Origin: Prevotella sp.
GTDB taxonomy: Bacteria > Bacteroidota > Bacteroidia > Bacteroidales > Bacteroidaceae
Assembly (NCBI GenBank): GCA_022769285.1
Contig: JALEKD010000039.1
Location: 89,364-153,068 of the forward strand
Direction: 5' to 3'
DNA length: 63,705 nt
Shown: piece after piece, positions 27,033 through 35,344 of the stretch
How the letters are laid out: every line of letters starts with the position of its first letter
Numbering within the stretch: position 1 is the stretch's first letter
The notes under the pieces: generated by a model
Seen by the model: the letters and a program-made list of their open reading frames with translations, nothing else
What the model was told of the DNA's origin: nothing
Database searches by the model: none
Position numbers and translations under genes: made by a program

Positions 27033-29027
27033 TTATTCTTTACGTATAGCGGCCTGCTGCGGAGCAGTGTCAGTTCTCTGGCAGCAAGAGGCGCTCTTAA
27101 CCACGGGGAATACGGTGAGGCGCAGCTCGGTACAGCCATAGGGCACCAGCGTCACGGTCTCTACGGTATCGGTGGCTACTACCTTGCCGGGGGCGGGCAG
27201 CAGGGGGTTGAGGGTGCCGTTCTGCAGCGTCCACACGATACGTCTGACGGGCAGCTGAATACTCTCGGGGGTATTCTGGATGTCAAAGGGATAGCCATCA
27301 GTCTGCTCCTTGTGTGCTGCGGTAAGTGCCCCATGCTGCGAGAGTAGCGTGGGATCTATGGCGTAGTTAAAGGCACCTGCCGGACGTATCGACCAGCATT
27401 TAAAGTCGGGGTTGGCCGATTTTTTTCCACTCATATTGGCGTAGGTGGTGGTGTCCTCGGTCACGGTCTGCGGTATGGCGTAGCTATAGAGCAGCGGGCC
27501 GCGCTCCACGTACATGCCCTGACCGGCGATGGTCTGCACCTTGACGGGGGCGTCCATGGTTAGGCATACCTTGTCGCCATCCCTGAACTTGCGCGATATG
27601 GTGGCAAAGGTGGCAGGGGTGCAGAGCACACTGCGGCCGTTGACGGTGAGTCGGGCAGACTTGGCCCAGCCCGGAATGCGTATCCTGAAGGGGAACTTTA
27701 CGCTCTTGGGCGTGTGGATGGTAAACTCTATCTGCGTGCTAAAGGGATAGCGGGTATTTTCGGTTATCTGTACGGGCACCTTATTTATAGATGTACTGAT
27801 GCAAGAGGGCCCGAAGAGTGCAGCGACCACTCCGCCCTGGTTATCGGTAAGCCACATACGCGAAACGTAGTTGGGCATGATGCGGTGAACGTTTCCGGCG
27901 CAGCACTCGGTCTCATGTATGGGTCTATACTGCATCCAGGTCTTGCCCCGCTTGAACGCGTTGTTGTCCGAGGTGCCCGTGGCTATCAGCTGGTTAGCCG
28001 ATGAGAAGTACTGGAGCGACTTGAAGTCCTTGGTGACACACCCTAAGCCGGCATTGAACACGGCACGCTCTATGCGGTCGGCCCACTCGGCGTGGCCGGT
28101 AACAGTGAGAAAGTAGCCGAGCGACCAGGTGTAGTCGGCAATATCGCATGTCTCGTGGGCGATGTCTATCGAGTTGCCCGAGGTAAACTCGGCACTTGTG
28201 GGAACGCCATCGGGCAACATGTGGTCGCGTTCCAGCTTGCGCTCGGCATGGAGTGCCAGGTCTAAATACTGCCGCTTACCGGTGTAAGCATATAAGAGGA
28301 GGGGTATCTTGAGCATTTCGCAGTAGGTAACGCCGTGCATCCTGATGGGCTTGTCACTGCCGGCGGTGCGGGCATCGAGTTCAAATCCGCCGCGATTGTA
28401 AGCCTGCTCGGCATGGGCCAGGAGCTGGGCGTTGTGGGTGATGCCATACGTCCACAGCATACCTTCCAGGTTGACGATGTGGCGGCGGCCCTTGACCAGC
28501 TGGTCTACACTCAGGCTGAGATAATGGCGCTCTAACGCCTGGGGTATCGCGGCATCGGCCCGGTACTCGTAGGCGACCTTCATGGCCCTGAAGAATACGG
28601 CCATAGGCCACTGCGACTCTATCTTAACATTGCCCAGGCGACCGTTGGGCTGGGCGTGGTCGATGGTGTAGCGTATGCCCCGCTCGCCCTTGTTGATAAA
28701 GGCGGTGTCGCCGAGGACATAGCCCAGACGGAGCAGGCCATCGGTATAGTAGGCGCTCTGTTCGTAGCGCCACCAGTCCTTGGCAAACGAACATTCGTTC
28801 TGACGGGCTATCTCGCCAGCCCATAGACAGGTGTTGTAAGGATAGGCTATCGCCTCGGGATGGCCAGTCATGCCGGTACGCTGGCGGTTCAGGAACTCGT
28901 TGATCCAGCCTTTGGGCTGTATGTGGCGTATCAGTCCGTCGTGATAGGCGGCGTAAGGCTGGGCGATGGCTACGCCTGAGACGGCCAGCATCAGCGATAA
29001 GAAAAACCCTTTCTTTGTCATCTCCAT
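27033..29027 (-). CDS. GH127 (DUF1680) beta-L-arabinofuranosidase-like enzyme
   Basis: About 664 residues: signal peptide (MEMTKKGFFLSLMLAVSGVA), an (alpha/alpha)6 barrel and C-terminal beta-sandwiches. The zinc-thiolate site of the family is intact: HETC (Glu292, Cys294) and HETECC (Cys375, Cys376), corresponding to Glu338, Cys340, Cys417 and Cys418 of HypBA1. The family cleaves beta-L-arabinofuranosides with a cysteine nucleophile; some members have other arabinosyl or aceric acid specificities. I set the start at 29027, since the longer frame to 29090 runs into the preceding terminator. The gene is 93 bp after the binding-protein gene, with a hairpin terminator between them, so it may be read through or expressed at a lower level. 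Confidence 0.88.
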   Translation of the reverse strand: MEMTKKGFFLSLMLAVSGVAIAQPYAAYHDGLIRHIQPKGWINEFLNRQRTGMTGHPEAIAYPYNTCLWAGEIARQNECSFAKDWWRYEQSAYYTDGLLRLGYVLGDTAFINKGERGIRYTIDHAQPNGRLGNVKIESQWPMAVFFRAMKVAYEYRADAAIPQALERHYLSLSVDQLVKGRRHIVNLEGMLWTYGITHNAQLLAHAEQAYNRGGFELDARTAGSDKPIRMHGVTYCEMLKIPLLLYAYTGKRQYLDLALHAERKLERDHMLPDGVPTSAEFTSGNSIDIAHETCDIADYTWSLGYFLTVTGHAEWADRIERAVFNAGLGCVTKDFKSLQYFSSANQLIATGTSDNNAFKRGKTWMQYRPIHETECCAGNVHRIMPNYVSRMWLTDNQGGVVAALFGPSCISTSINKVPVQITENTRYPFSTQIEFTIHTPKSVKFPFRIRIPGWAKSARLTVNGRSVLCTPATFATISRKFRDGDKVCLTMDAPVKVQTIAGQGMYVERGPLLYSYAIPQTVTEDTTTYANMSGKKSANPDFKCWSIRPAGAFNYAIDPTLLSQHGALTAAHKEQTDGYPFDIQNTPESIQLPVRRIVWTLQNGTLNPLLPAPGKVVATDTVETVTLVPYGCTELRLTVFPVVKSASCCQRTDTAPQQAAIRKE

Positions 29028-29068
29028 GTGGGTTGGCTTTTGTCTGGTAAGAGTGATTAAACGGTTAT

Positions 29069-29108
29069 TAAAAAAGGCTCTGCCGCACACAGGTGTGGCA
29101 GAGCCTTT
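29069..29108 (-). terminator. Intra-operon terminator after the binding-protein gene
   Basis: AAAGGCTCTGCC/GGCAGAGCCTTT (29073-29084 with 29097-29108) with a T-run on the minus strand just past the arm. It lies inside PUL 2, between the two-module binding protein and GH127, and no promoter is visible after it. Confidence 0.85.
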
Positions 29109-29120
29109 CGTTGTAGTATG

Positions 29121-31304
29121 TTACTTCTTGATGATGGTCTTGCCATTGGCGATTACCACGCCCTTGGCATCATTGTTGACACGCTGACCGGCCAGATTGA
29201 AGACCTTGGCGTCCTTAGACTCGACCCCGGTGGTAATGCTGTCGATACCGGTTACTATAGTACCGTTTACAGTATAGGTGGCGGCACCGCCGGTAGCCGA
29301 CTTCATATAAGCGTGGAAAGCGCTGACCGTGGTGGCCTCGGCAGCGGGCTTCAGCGTTCCGTCACCGTTAACTACCAGGCTGTTCTGGTCGCCGGCGTTA
29401 ATAGTGGTAGCAGAGAAACCGCCTACGAAGCTGAAGTTGCCCTTGGTAACGGTCTCGGCAGAAGACTTGGTTATCACTACGTCGTCGATGACCATCGGTG
29501 CGGGCAGGGCGTCGGTAGCATATACCAGGTAAGGTACACCGGCCTCCATCTCGGCAACAGTCTTGAAGTTGGCAGTGGTGGCGTCGGCACCATCAAAGGC
29601 TGCCACCTTGGCATCCTTGCCGAATATGGTCTGGATGTCGGCTGCATTGAGGGCGAAAGGCAGACATACGGTGTTCCAAGTGTTGTTGGCAACAGCGCAG
29701 TCGAGTGTAGCACGAACCTTGTAGTTCTCAGCCTGCACGTCGTTGGTCTCAGCCGTGTAATTAACGGGCAGGTTAGAGGTCTTATTGATACGGAAGTAGT
29801 CTATGTGGAAAGCGCCAGCGTGTACAACAGCCTCGTCAGCATCGCCATTCTGGCCACCAGTCTTCAGTCCTACCTCCAGGTCCTGACCGGGATAGACGGG
29901 AATGTTGACATACATATCCTCAAGGATGCGCGAACGCTTAGAGTAAGAGTCCACACCACCGGGAAGACCGGCGAAGGTAGCTATCTCGCCCTCGGTCTGG
30001 TTCTTCTCGTACTTGGACTCAACACCGTAGTAGGTAACATAAGTGTTGTTACCATTGTCAGCATAGATACGGAACTGGCCAAAGCCTTTCAGGTCGGTGG
30101 GCTGCCAAGCCATACAGCTGAGGGTGTACACACCGGGCTCTAACTTGTCGGCATCGATGTACTGATACAGGCGGGTGTTCTCCATAGGAGTATTCTTGCC
30201 GTCCATGTAACCAGCATTGTGGCCCATCAGGCCCCAGCAGAAGTTGGGATGCTGGCCGTAGTCGTCGGGCAGGTTGTCGTTCTCCCAACCATAATAAGTA
30301 AAGTCAGGGTTGTAGCCATCGCTACCAGGAGTCTGGCTGGCATGTGAGTCGCCATTGCATATCTGCTTGTCGGTCACCTCGCCGTTGTGGTCCAGCTCAA
30401 AGCTGCTATTCGTGAGCACCTCGGCAGTAAACTCATCAGCATCTTTCTCAGGCTGCGAGAGCACTTTCTCTACGCGGAAGTTGTCGGCCTTGAACCAGCC
30501 CGAACGGTTACCACGTGGGTTGCCATACTTATCTATACGAGAGGTACGGATACCGATGGTAAGATCCTCACCCTCCTTGACATTGACGTAAACCACCATG
30601 GGGTGCAGCTTAACACCATTTTTGTTGAGCCCAAACATGTGGTTGGCGTATGTTACAACCTCGTCGGTGGGAGTAAGGCCGGCCTCGTTGTAGTCATCCT
30701 TGCGGCCGTAGTACTGCACGCTGTTATTGGCGAACAGACAACAAGTACCGGCGATGTTCGTATAAGTATAACCTTCCTGATAGGTAGTATTGGTGTTGCT
30801 GGCCTTGTTGAGGGACACCTCTTGCCAGAGCAGGCAGGTAACTTTGTAGAGTCCGGGCTCTAACTTGCTGGCGGGGATGGTCTGATAGAGTTTCCAACCC
30901 ACAGGGAAAGTTCCCTGGCTGAACCAACAGGCTGCATTGCCATGAGGATTGTAAGCATCGGAATTAACGCCATACGAGTTGCCGCCAAAGCCACCCTCCT
31001 CGCCCGTCTCAGGCTGATTCATACTCCAGCCATAGGGCACGCCACGAGCGGCCTCGCGATAGATAGCAGTAGCATCGCCACTCTTGTACTCGTCCTTGAA
31101 ACGGAGAACCTGGCCAAACTCGGGCAGAGCCTCTATCTCTGCGGCCTTACTCTGGTTCGCGGGCTTCACCTTGCACTCGAACAGTTCGAAGTCTGGGTTC
31201 ACTAACAGTTTATCGGTTAGGTCTACCGATACGCTGTTCTGCGCGCTGGCCGTCGCGCACAGCGATGACAGCATCAAAAAGCTAAGTAAATGTTTGTTCA
31301 TCAT
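29121..31304 (-). CDS. Secreted two-module binding protein, no catalytic domain seen
   Basis: 727 residues: signal peptide (MMNKHLLSFLMLSSLCATAS), two copies of the PUL 2 module (about residues 28-280 and 298-510), a beta-rich region with WNTVCLPFALNAADI (about 570-690) frequent in Prevotella surface proteins, and a short sorting tail (VFNLAGQRVNNDAKGVVIAN). No glycosidase or lyase motif is visible, so it is probably a glycan-binding partner displayed by the type IX system. Both modules carry long insertions compared with those in GH115. It is 16 bp downstream of GH43 and ends at a terminator. No known family covers the modules to my knowledge, so the function is inferred from neighbours. Confidence 0.7.
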   Translation of the reverse strand: MMNKHLLSFLMLSSLCATASAQNSVSVDLTDKLLVNPDFELFECKVKPANQSKAAEIEALPEFGQVLRFKDEYKSGDATAIYREAARGVPYGWSMNQPETGEEGGFGGNSYGVNSDAYNPHGNAACWFSQGTFPVGWKLYQTIPASKLEPGLYKVTCLLWQEVSLNKASNTNTTYQEGYTYTNIAGTCCLFANNSVQYYGRKDDYNEAGLTPTDEVVTYANHMFGLNKNGVKLHPMVVYVNVKEGEDLTIGIRTSRIDKYGNPRGNRSGWFKADNFRVEKVLSQPEKDADEFTAEVLTNSSFELDHNGEVTDKQICNGDSHASQTPGSDGYNPDFTYYGWENDNLPDDYGQHPNFCWGLMGHNAGYMDGKNTPMENTRLYQYIDADKLEPGVYTLSCMAWQPTDLKGFGQFRIYADNGNNTYVTYYGVESKYEKNQTEGEIATFAGLPGGVDSYSKRSRILEDMYVNIPVYPGQDLEVGLKTGGQNGDADEAVVHAGAFHIDYFRINKTSNLPVNYTAETNDVQAENYKVRATLDCAVANNTWNTVCLPFALNAADIQTIFGKDAKVAAFDGADATTANFKTVAEMEAGVPYLVYATDALPAPMVIDDVVITKSSAETVTKGNFSFVGGFSATTINAGDQNSLVVNGDGTLKPAAEATTVSAFHAYMKSATGGAATYTVNGTIVTGIDSITTGVESKDAKVFNLAGQRVNNDAKGVVIANGKTIIKK
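29788..30412 (-). other. Repeated binding-type module, copy 5
   Basis: Second module of the binding protein and the most diverged: TNSSFELDHNGEV, FTYYGWENDN, FCWGLMG, YQYIDADKLEPGVYTLSC, YYGVESKYEKNQTEGE, GQDLEVGLKTGGQNGD and FHIDYFRINK keep the motif order of the other copies. Confidence 0.6.
30466..31212 (-). other. Repeated binding-type module, copy 4
   Basis: First module of the binding protein: LLVNPDFELFECK, a long insertion, GVPYGWSMN, SYGVNSDAYNPHG, ACWF, LYQTIPASKLEPGLYKVTC, LFANNSVQYYG, EGEDLTIGIRTSR and GNRSGWFKADNFRVEKV. Confidence 0.7.
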
Positions 31305-31320
31305 AATTGTTCTGATTGAC

Positions 31321-34086
31321 TTATCTGATTACTATTTTCTTTACAGTTCCGTCAGAGTACTTGGCTATCACCAGACCCTTGGCATTGGCATCTACACGCT
31401 GGCCGCGTACATCGTACAGAGCCACGACACGCACTGACTGATGCACGGGGGCATCGATGCCGGTAACAGCGCCTGCGGTAACGTCAAACTTGGCTGTGGC
31501 AAACTCAGAGCCGTCGTAGGCGGCGTTGATAGCCTGCACGCCCCAGGTATAAGAGCCCTCGGGCAGACTGAGGGTAACTTGCTTGTTGCAGCCCATGGCT
31601 CCCAGGCGGTTAACCTTGCGCACGCCATCGAGCGAGCCGCCTATGTGCGATAGGGTTTGGGTGATGAGCTTGCCCTCGGCGTTCTTGACAAATATCTCGT
31701 AGGTGGTATTGTCGAGCGCGGTGGTCGCGGGTGTCCAGGAGAGGGTCACGGCCCCAGCCTTGCCATCAGCTGCTAACATGGTGGGACAGTCGGGGCGCGC
31801 AGGAGCCTCGGTTACCTTATTTAAATATATAGTAGAACGGATACCTTTGTAGTCGGTGTTAAAGCTCAGGTCATCGGTAGAGTAACCGGCATTGTAATAG
31901 TCCTTCACGCCGTCGCCATCCCAGTCGGGGAAGGCCACCGTAGAGGCCGAACCGCCAGAGACAACGCAGTCCTGCTTGAGATGGCCGTCAACATTGCGGT
32001 AGAGGTAACCCAACTGGGTCTGGAAGTACTCTGTACGACCAGTCACCACCACGTCGAACAGGCCATCGCCGTCCCAGTCGATGATGCCACCACTGGTGGG
32101 GGTAGCATTCTGGACGCGCACGATCTTGCTGTTGCCCGAAAGCTCGGCATCGGTATTCTTATCGGTTGTAAATGCCAAGGCTTTCTGCGACTTCTTGTTC
32201 AGATAGACATGCTGGCGGAAAGCGTTAACGTCGCCCATCTTGCCAGAGGAGCCCTGAAGAAAGACGTCCAGCCAGCCATCATTGTTAATATCGCCGACCA
32301 GCACGGTACCATTGGCCAGGTTCTGCATGGCCAGGTTGCCCACCGAGCGCACGGTAAAAGTCCCGGGCTTAGCGGCGTTGCCCATATAGATGGCCACGTA
32401 GGGCGCTGAGCCGTTGTTGATATTGCCGCTCACAATAAAGTCTGTCAGCCCATCATTGTTGAAGTCATGGGCTGCCAACACGGCCGACACGAACTTACGG
32501 GTAGTGTCCCAGGTATATACCTTGAACGTGAAGTCGCCCTGATTGATAAGAACTACGTTCGCGTTCTGCACATTGACGCGAAAGCCAGCCAGCACGATGT
32601 CTGGCAAGCCGTCGTTGTTAAAGTCGGCTACATCGGCGGCCAACGGGGCTATCATATTAAAGGTAGTGGGATTGCCCGCCTCGTCTACAAACTTGAGTTC
32701 CTGACGGGTAAAGTTACCCTCGCCATCGCCCAGGAAAAGTCCCTCGCGGGCCAAGGCCTCTGCCGTAGTGGTAGCAGGCGACGAGATGCCCAAGGTGTCA
32801 AAGGTTATTACGTCAATGTTACCATCCATATTGATATCGCAGGGCACCACCACCGAGCGGTACATGGTTTTGAGCCCATTGGCCTTGGTGGTCCACTTCT
32901 TGGTAGCTGGGTCAAAGAGCATGGTAGTGTTCCAGTAAGCATCGTTGGCTCGCCCGGCCAGCACGCGGTCCTTCCAGTCGGCATACTTCAAGAATCCGTC
33001 GCGGGCCTTACCTGCGAAGATCATATCCTTGTGCCCGTTGTTCGTCAAGTCGGCACACACGCTGGTACCCGCCTGAACGGCGGTCGTAGTAGAGTCACAT
33101 ACATCGTAGCCGCCCATATACAGCTTCGGAGAGATAATCGGATCATCGGCATCCATCTCTATTTTGGTCGATGTAGCTTTCATTGTACCTATATATACAC
33201 GGCGGGTACCCTTGCACTGGGCTGTCTTGTAGCCGTGGAACATGATGCGCAACTTGCCCTCCTTGTCATAGAAGTGGCCATGATGGCCAGGGCCGTACAC
33301 CTGATACTTGATGGGATCCTTTTCGTACGACAGGATGGGGTTGCCGGTGTACTTAGTCCACTGGTTGCCTGCTATGTCGGTGGTATAGGCGTAACATACA
33401 CAGTAGTAAGGACTGTTGTACGTATTGGCAGAGTAACAGAGGTAGTAGCGATACTTGCCACGCAGGGGCTTGGGTGCCTTAACCACGATGGGGCCCTCAG
33501 TACAGCGGTAGCCGACCTTTTTCTCGTAGGCCTGGTCAGCGCCAAACACCTTAACGATGGTGCTGGCATCCACGGTGACGTGGTCGGGGTTGAGCTTACA
33601 ACGATAAATCATGTTCTGACCATCTTCGACCACGAAGAACATCCACTGCTCTACCCGACCGTCCTCAAGGGTGTCGGTGAAGACCGTGTTATCAATGGTG
33701 TTCTTGCCGAAATCGACCATGGGAGTACCAGTAACATCCTGGAACGGGCCCAGAGGAGAGTCGGCGACAGCAACATAGAGCTTATGGTTAGCCGAGTAGT
33801 ACATATAGTACTTGCCATCAAACTTGTAGACCTCGGGGGCCCAGTAGAGGTTGTGCCCAGTCTGAATAACATAGCCTTCGCGTTTCCAGGTCTTCAGATC
33901 CTTGGACGAGAAAGCCTCGAAGCCCTTATTGGGGTTACCAGCACGGGTACCGTAGCAGTAGTAGGTATCGCCATCGAGCATTACGAATGGGTCAGCTGTC
34001 TTCACTTCACTCTCGGGTATATTGTCGGCCCAAGCCAACATAGCCATACCCAGCAATAAAAGGGTAAATATCCGTCTCATAGACAT
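31321..34086 (-). CDS. GH43-type glycosidase fused to FG-GAP/VCBS repeats and an Fn3-like domain
   Basis: 921 residues: signal peptide (MRRIFTLLLLGMAMLAWA), a five-bladed GH43 domain (about 25-345) with the base Asp in KTADPFVMLDGDTYYCYGT and the acid Glu in CTEGPIVVK; then about seven Ca-binding FG-GAP/VCBS blades (DLTNNGHKD, DINMDGNID, DFNNDGLPD, DFNNDGLTD, DINNDGWLD, DWDGDGLFD, DWDGDGVKD; about 345-770), an Fn3-like domain (VTLSWTPATTALDNTTYEIF) and a sorting tail (ALYDVRGQRVDANAKGLVIA). GH43 enzymes are mostly arabinofuranosidases, xylosidases or galactosidases. The propeller may bind sugar or hold the enzyme to a surface. It is expressed from its own promoter at 34142. Confidence 0.85.
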   Translation of the reverse strand: MSMRRIFTLLLLGMAMLAWADNIPESEVKTADPFVMLDGDTYYCYGTRAGNPNKGFEAFSSKDLKTWKREGYVIQTGHNLYWAPEVYKFDGKYYMYYSANHKLYVAVADSPLGPFQDVTGTPMVDFGKNTIDNTVFTDTLEDGRVEQWMFFVVEDGQNMIYRCKLNPDHVTVDASTIVKVFGADQAYEKKVGYRCTEGPIVVKAPKPLRGKYRYYLCYSANTYNSPYYCVCYAYTTDIAGNQWTKYTGNPILSYEKDPIKYQVYGPGHHGHFYDKEGKLRIMFHGYKTAQCKGTRRVYIGTMKATSTKIEMDADDPIISPKLYMGGYDVCDSTTTAVQAGTSVCADLTNNGHKDMIFAGKARDGFLKYADWKDRVLAGRANDAYWNTTMLFDPATKKWTTKANGLKTMYRSVVVPCDINMDGNIDVITFDTLGISSPATTTAEALAREGLFLGDGEGNFTRQELKFVDEAGNPTTFNMIAPLAADVADFNNDGLPDIVLAGFRVNVQNANVVLINQGDFTFKVYTWDTTRKFVSAVLAAHDFNNDGLTDFIVSGNINNGSAPYVAIYMGNAAKPGTFTVRSVGNLAMQNLANGTVLVGDINNDGWLDVFLQGSSGKMGDVNAFRQHVYLNKKSQKALAFTTDKNTDAELSGNSKIVRVQNATPTSGGIIDWDGDGLFDVVVTGRTEYFQTQLGYLYRNVDGHLKQDCVVSGGSASTVAFPDWDGDGVKDYYNAGYSTDDLSFNTDYKGIRSTIYLNKVTEAPARPDCPTMLAADGKAGAVTLSWTPATTALDNTTYEIFVKNAEGKLITQTLSHIGGSLDGVRKVNRLGAMGCNKQVTLSLPEGSYTWGVQAINAAYDGSEFATAKFDVTAGAVTGIDAPVHQSVRVVALYDVRGQRVDANAKGLVIAKYSDGTVKKIVIR

Positions 34087-34141
34087 ATCGAATAGTTTTG
34101 TAATCCTTTAGGGTTTAGCAATCACTTACAAATTGACGCTA

Positions 34142-34149
34142 CAAATTTA
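34142..34149 (-). promoter_or_regulatory. -7 element TAAATTTG for GH43 and downstream PUL 2 enzymes
   Basis: The minus strand TAAATTTG fits TAnnTTTG; transcription would start near 34135, about 50 nt before the GH43 ATG. No -33 TTTG is present, which fits an activator-dependent promoter. Confidence 0.55.
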
Positions 34150-34180
34150 CATAATATATCACGCGCACATGGGTATTATT

Positions 34181-34234
34181 GTACTGAGTATTAAAAATAT
34201 AGAGTATATAGCAACTATCCGTACTGAGTATCAA
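34181..34234. promoter_or_regulatory. Paired direct repeats GTACTGAGTATYAA, possible operator
   Basis: GTACTGAGTATTAA (34181-34194) and GTACTGAGTATCAA (34221-34234) are 40 bp apart start to start, close to four helical turns, at about -45 and -85 from the predicted GH43 transcription start. That is the usual place for an activator dimer pair. Confidence 0.5.
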
Positions 34235-34569
34235 GTTGTTATTTTTTTCATGGTTCCGTTTTTTATAACTCTTTTCGGGGCGTCAGTCACCGCCATCAGA
34301 CCAGTTATAGTCACGATTTATGATAAAAAGATAAGCTTCCCCAGGCCACAAGAGGATGCCAGGAGATTAGCCACGGCACGTAAAGAAAACAGGTAAACAG
34401 CACAGCTATTAGCCACGACACCCACGGGAAACAGGCAAGCAATTCCACCATTTACTGCTGCCAACACCAGACATGGAATAGTGGTCACCGCCAATCAGAG
34501 AACCACCGAGGCTGATGTAGCCCCATTATATAATAAGGTATACATTATTATAATATATAGAAAGACTGA
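34235..34569. other. Intergenic stretch between the PUL 2 sub-operons
   Basis: No gene is seen. It contains an imperfect direct repeat starting ATTAGCCACG at about 34366 and 34408, and an AT-rich palindromic stretch (TATAATAAGGTATA, ATTATTATAATATATAG) at about 34528-34560, just downstream of the DUF3823 terminator. Confidence 0.45.
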
Positions 34570-34597
34570 GGGGGAGGATGCCGTCGGCACCCTCCCC
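34570..34597 (-). terminator. Terminator after the SusCD-DUF3823 genes
   Basis: GGGGGAGGATGCC (34570-34582) pairs with GGCACCCTCCCC (34586-34597) around a 3-nt loop. On the minus strand a T/C-rich tail follows. It separates the import genes from the enzyme genes of PUL 2. Confidence 0.75.
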
Positions 34598-34626
34598 TCT
34601 CGTCTTTATCGGTCGACGACCGAGCA

Positions 34627-35328
34627 TCAAGGTACTACCACCTCTACGATGGTACTGTAGTTGACCTTGCCACTGGTTTTAGCTCCCACGCGGAAGTAGA
34701 GCTTGTTACCGTTGCTCTTAATCTTGTACAGGTTCTTGTTGTAGCTGGCCGAGTTGTCCAGATTGAAAGTGAACGAACCCTCAGCCACATTCTTAACGAC
34801 CTGGCGCTCCTCGTAGTTAGACTTGCTGTCGTCTACGCCAGGGGCGAGGTTCCAGTAACCATAGACCTCGGCCACCGTAGCACCCTCCTGGGTGGGCGTA
34901 GCCTTGTACGCTACAGTAACCACGTGGCCCTGTACCGACACATTGGCCGTAACGCGGGCGTAGGGAGTGGCCGTCAGGTTGAACTGAGTCTGACCGCTAA
35001 TCTTGACATCGCCCTCGCACTTAGCCACGAACGGGCCATTAACCACTATGTGGTAGTCACCGTTGAACATCTTGGAGTTCTCAAACGAGCCATCAGCCTT
35101 GGCATAGAAGTCAACCGACTTAGTGGCTCCCGTGTTGAGCTCATTCATGTTGATAATGACGCCAGACGAACCGCTAACAGGCAGGGGAATGGGCTCGCCA
35201 GTATCGGCATCGAGCACCTGGCCCTTGATACCGCCGTTGGGGGCATCATAGTTATCTATCTCGTCACCGCAGCTCACCATCAACATGGCCGACAGGAGCA
35301 TAGCTGCAAACAAATATACTTTTCTCAT
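34627..35328 (-). CDS. DUF3823 lipoprotein (SusE/F position)
   Basis: A 233-residue lipoprotein (MLMVSCGDEIDNYDAPNGGI). The N-terminal part (IKGQVLDADTGEPIPLPVSG, GSFENSKMFNGDYHIVVNGP) is a carboxypeptidase-regulatory-like beta-sandwich, and the C-terminal half (YARVTANVSVQGHVVTVAYK ... LYKIKSNGNKLYFRVGAKTS) completes the DUF3823 architecture. These proteins follow SusD in many Bacteroidales PULs, especially for plant pectin or arabinan-like glycans, and are taken to be surface glycan-binding proteins. The acidic stretch right after the Cys fits surface export. It starts 16 bp downstream of susD and is followed by a terminator about 30 bp after its stop. Confidence 0.8.
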   Translation of the reverse strand: MRKVYLFAAMLLSAMLMVSCGDEIDNYDAPNGGIKGQVLDADTGEPIPLPVSGSSGVIINMNELNTGATKSVDFYAKADGSFENSKMFNGDYHIVVNGPFVAKCEGDVKISGQTQFNLTATPYARVTANVSVQGHVVTVAYKATPTQEGATVAEVYGYWNLAPGVDDSKSNYEERQVVKNVAEGSFTFNLDNSASYNKNLYKIKSNGNKLYFRVGAKTSGKVNYSTIVEVVVP

Positions 35329-35344
35329 AGTCTACATTATATTA

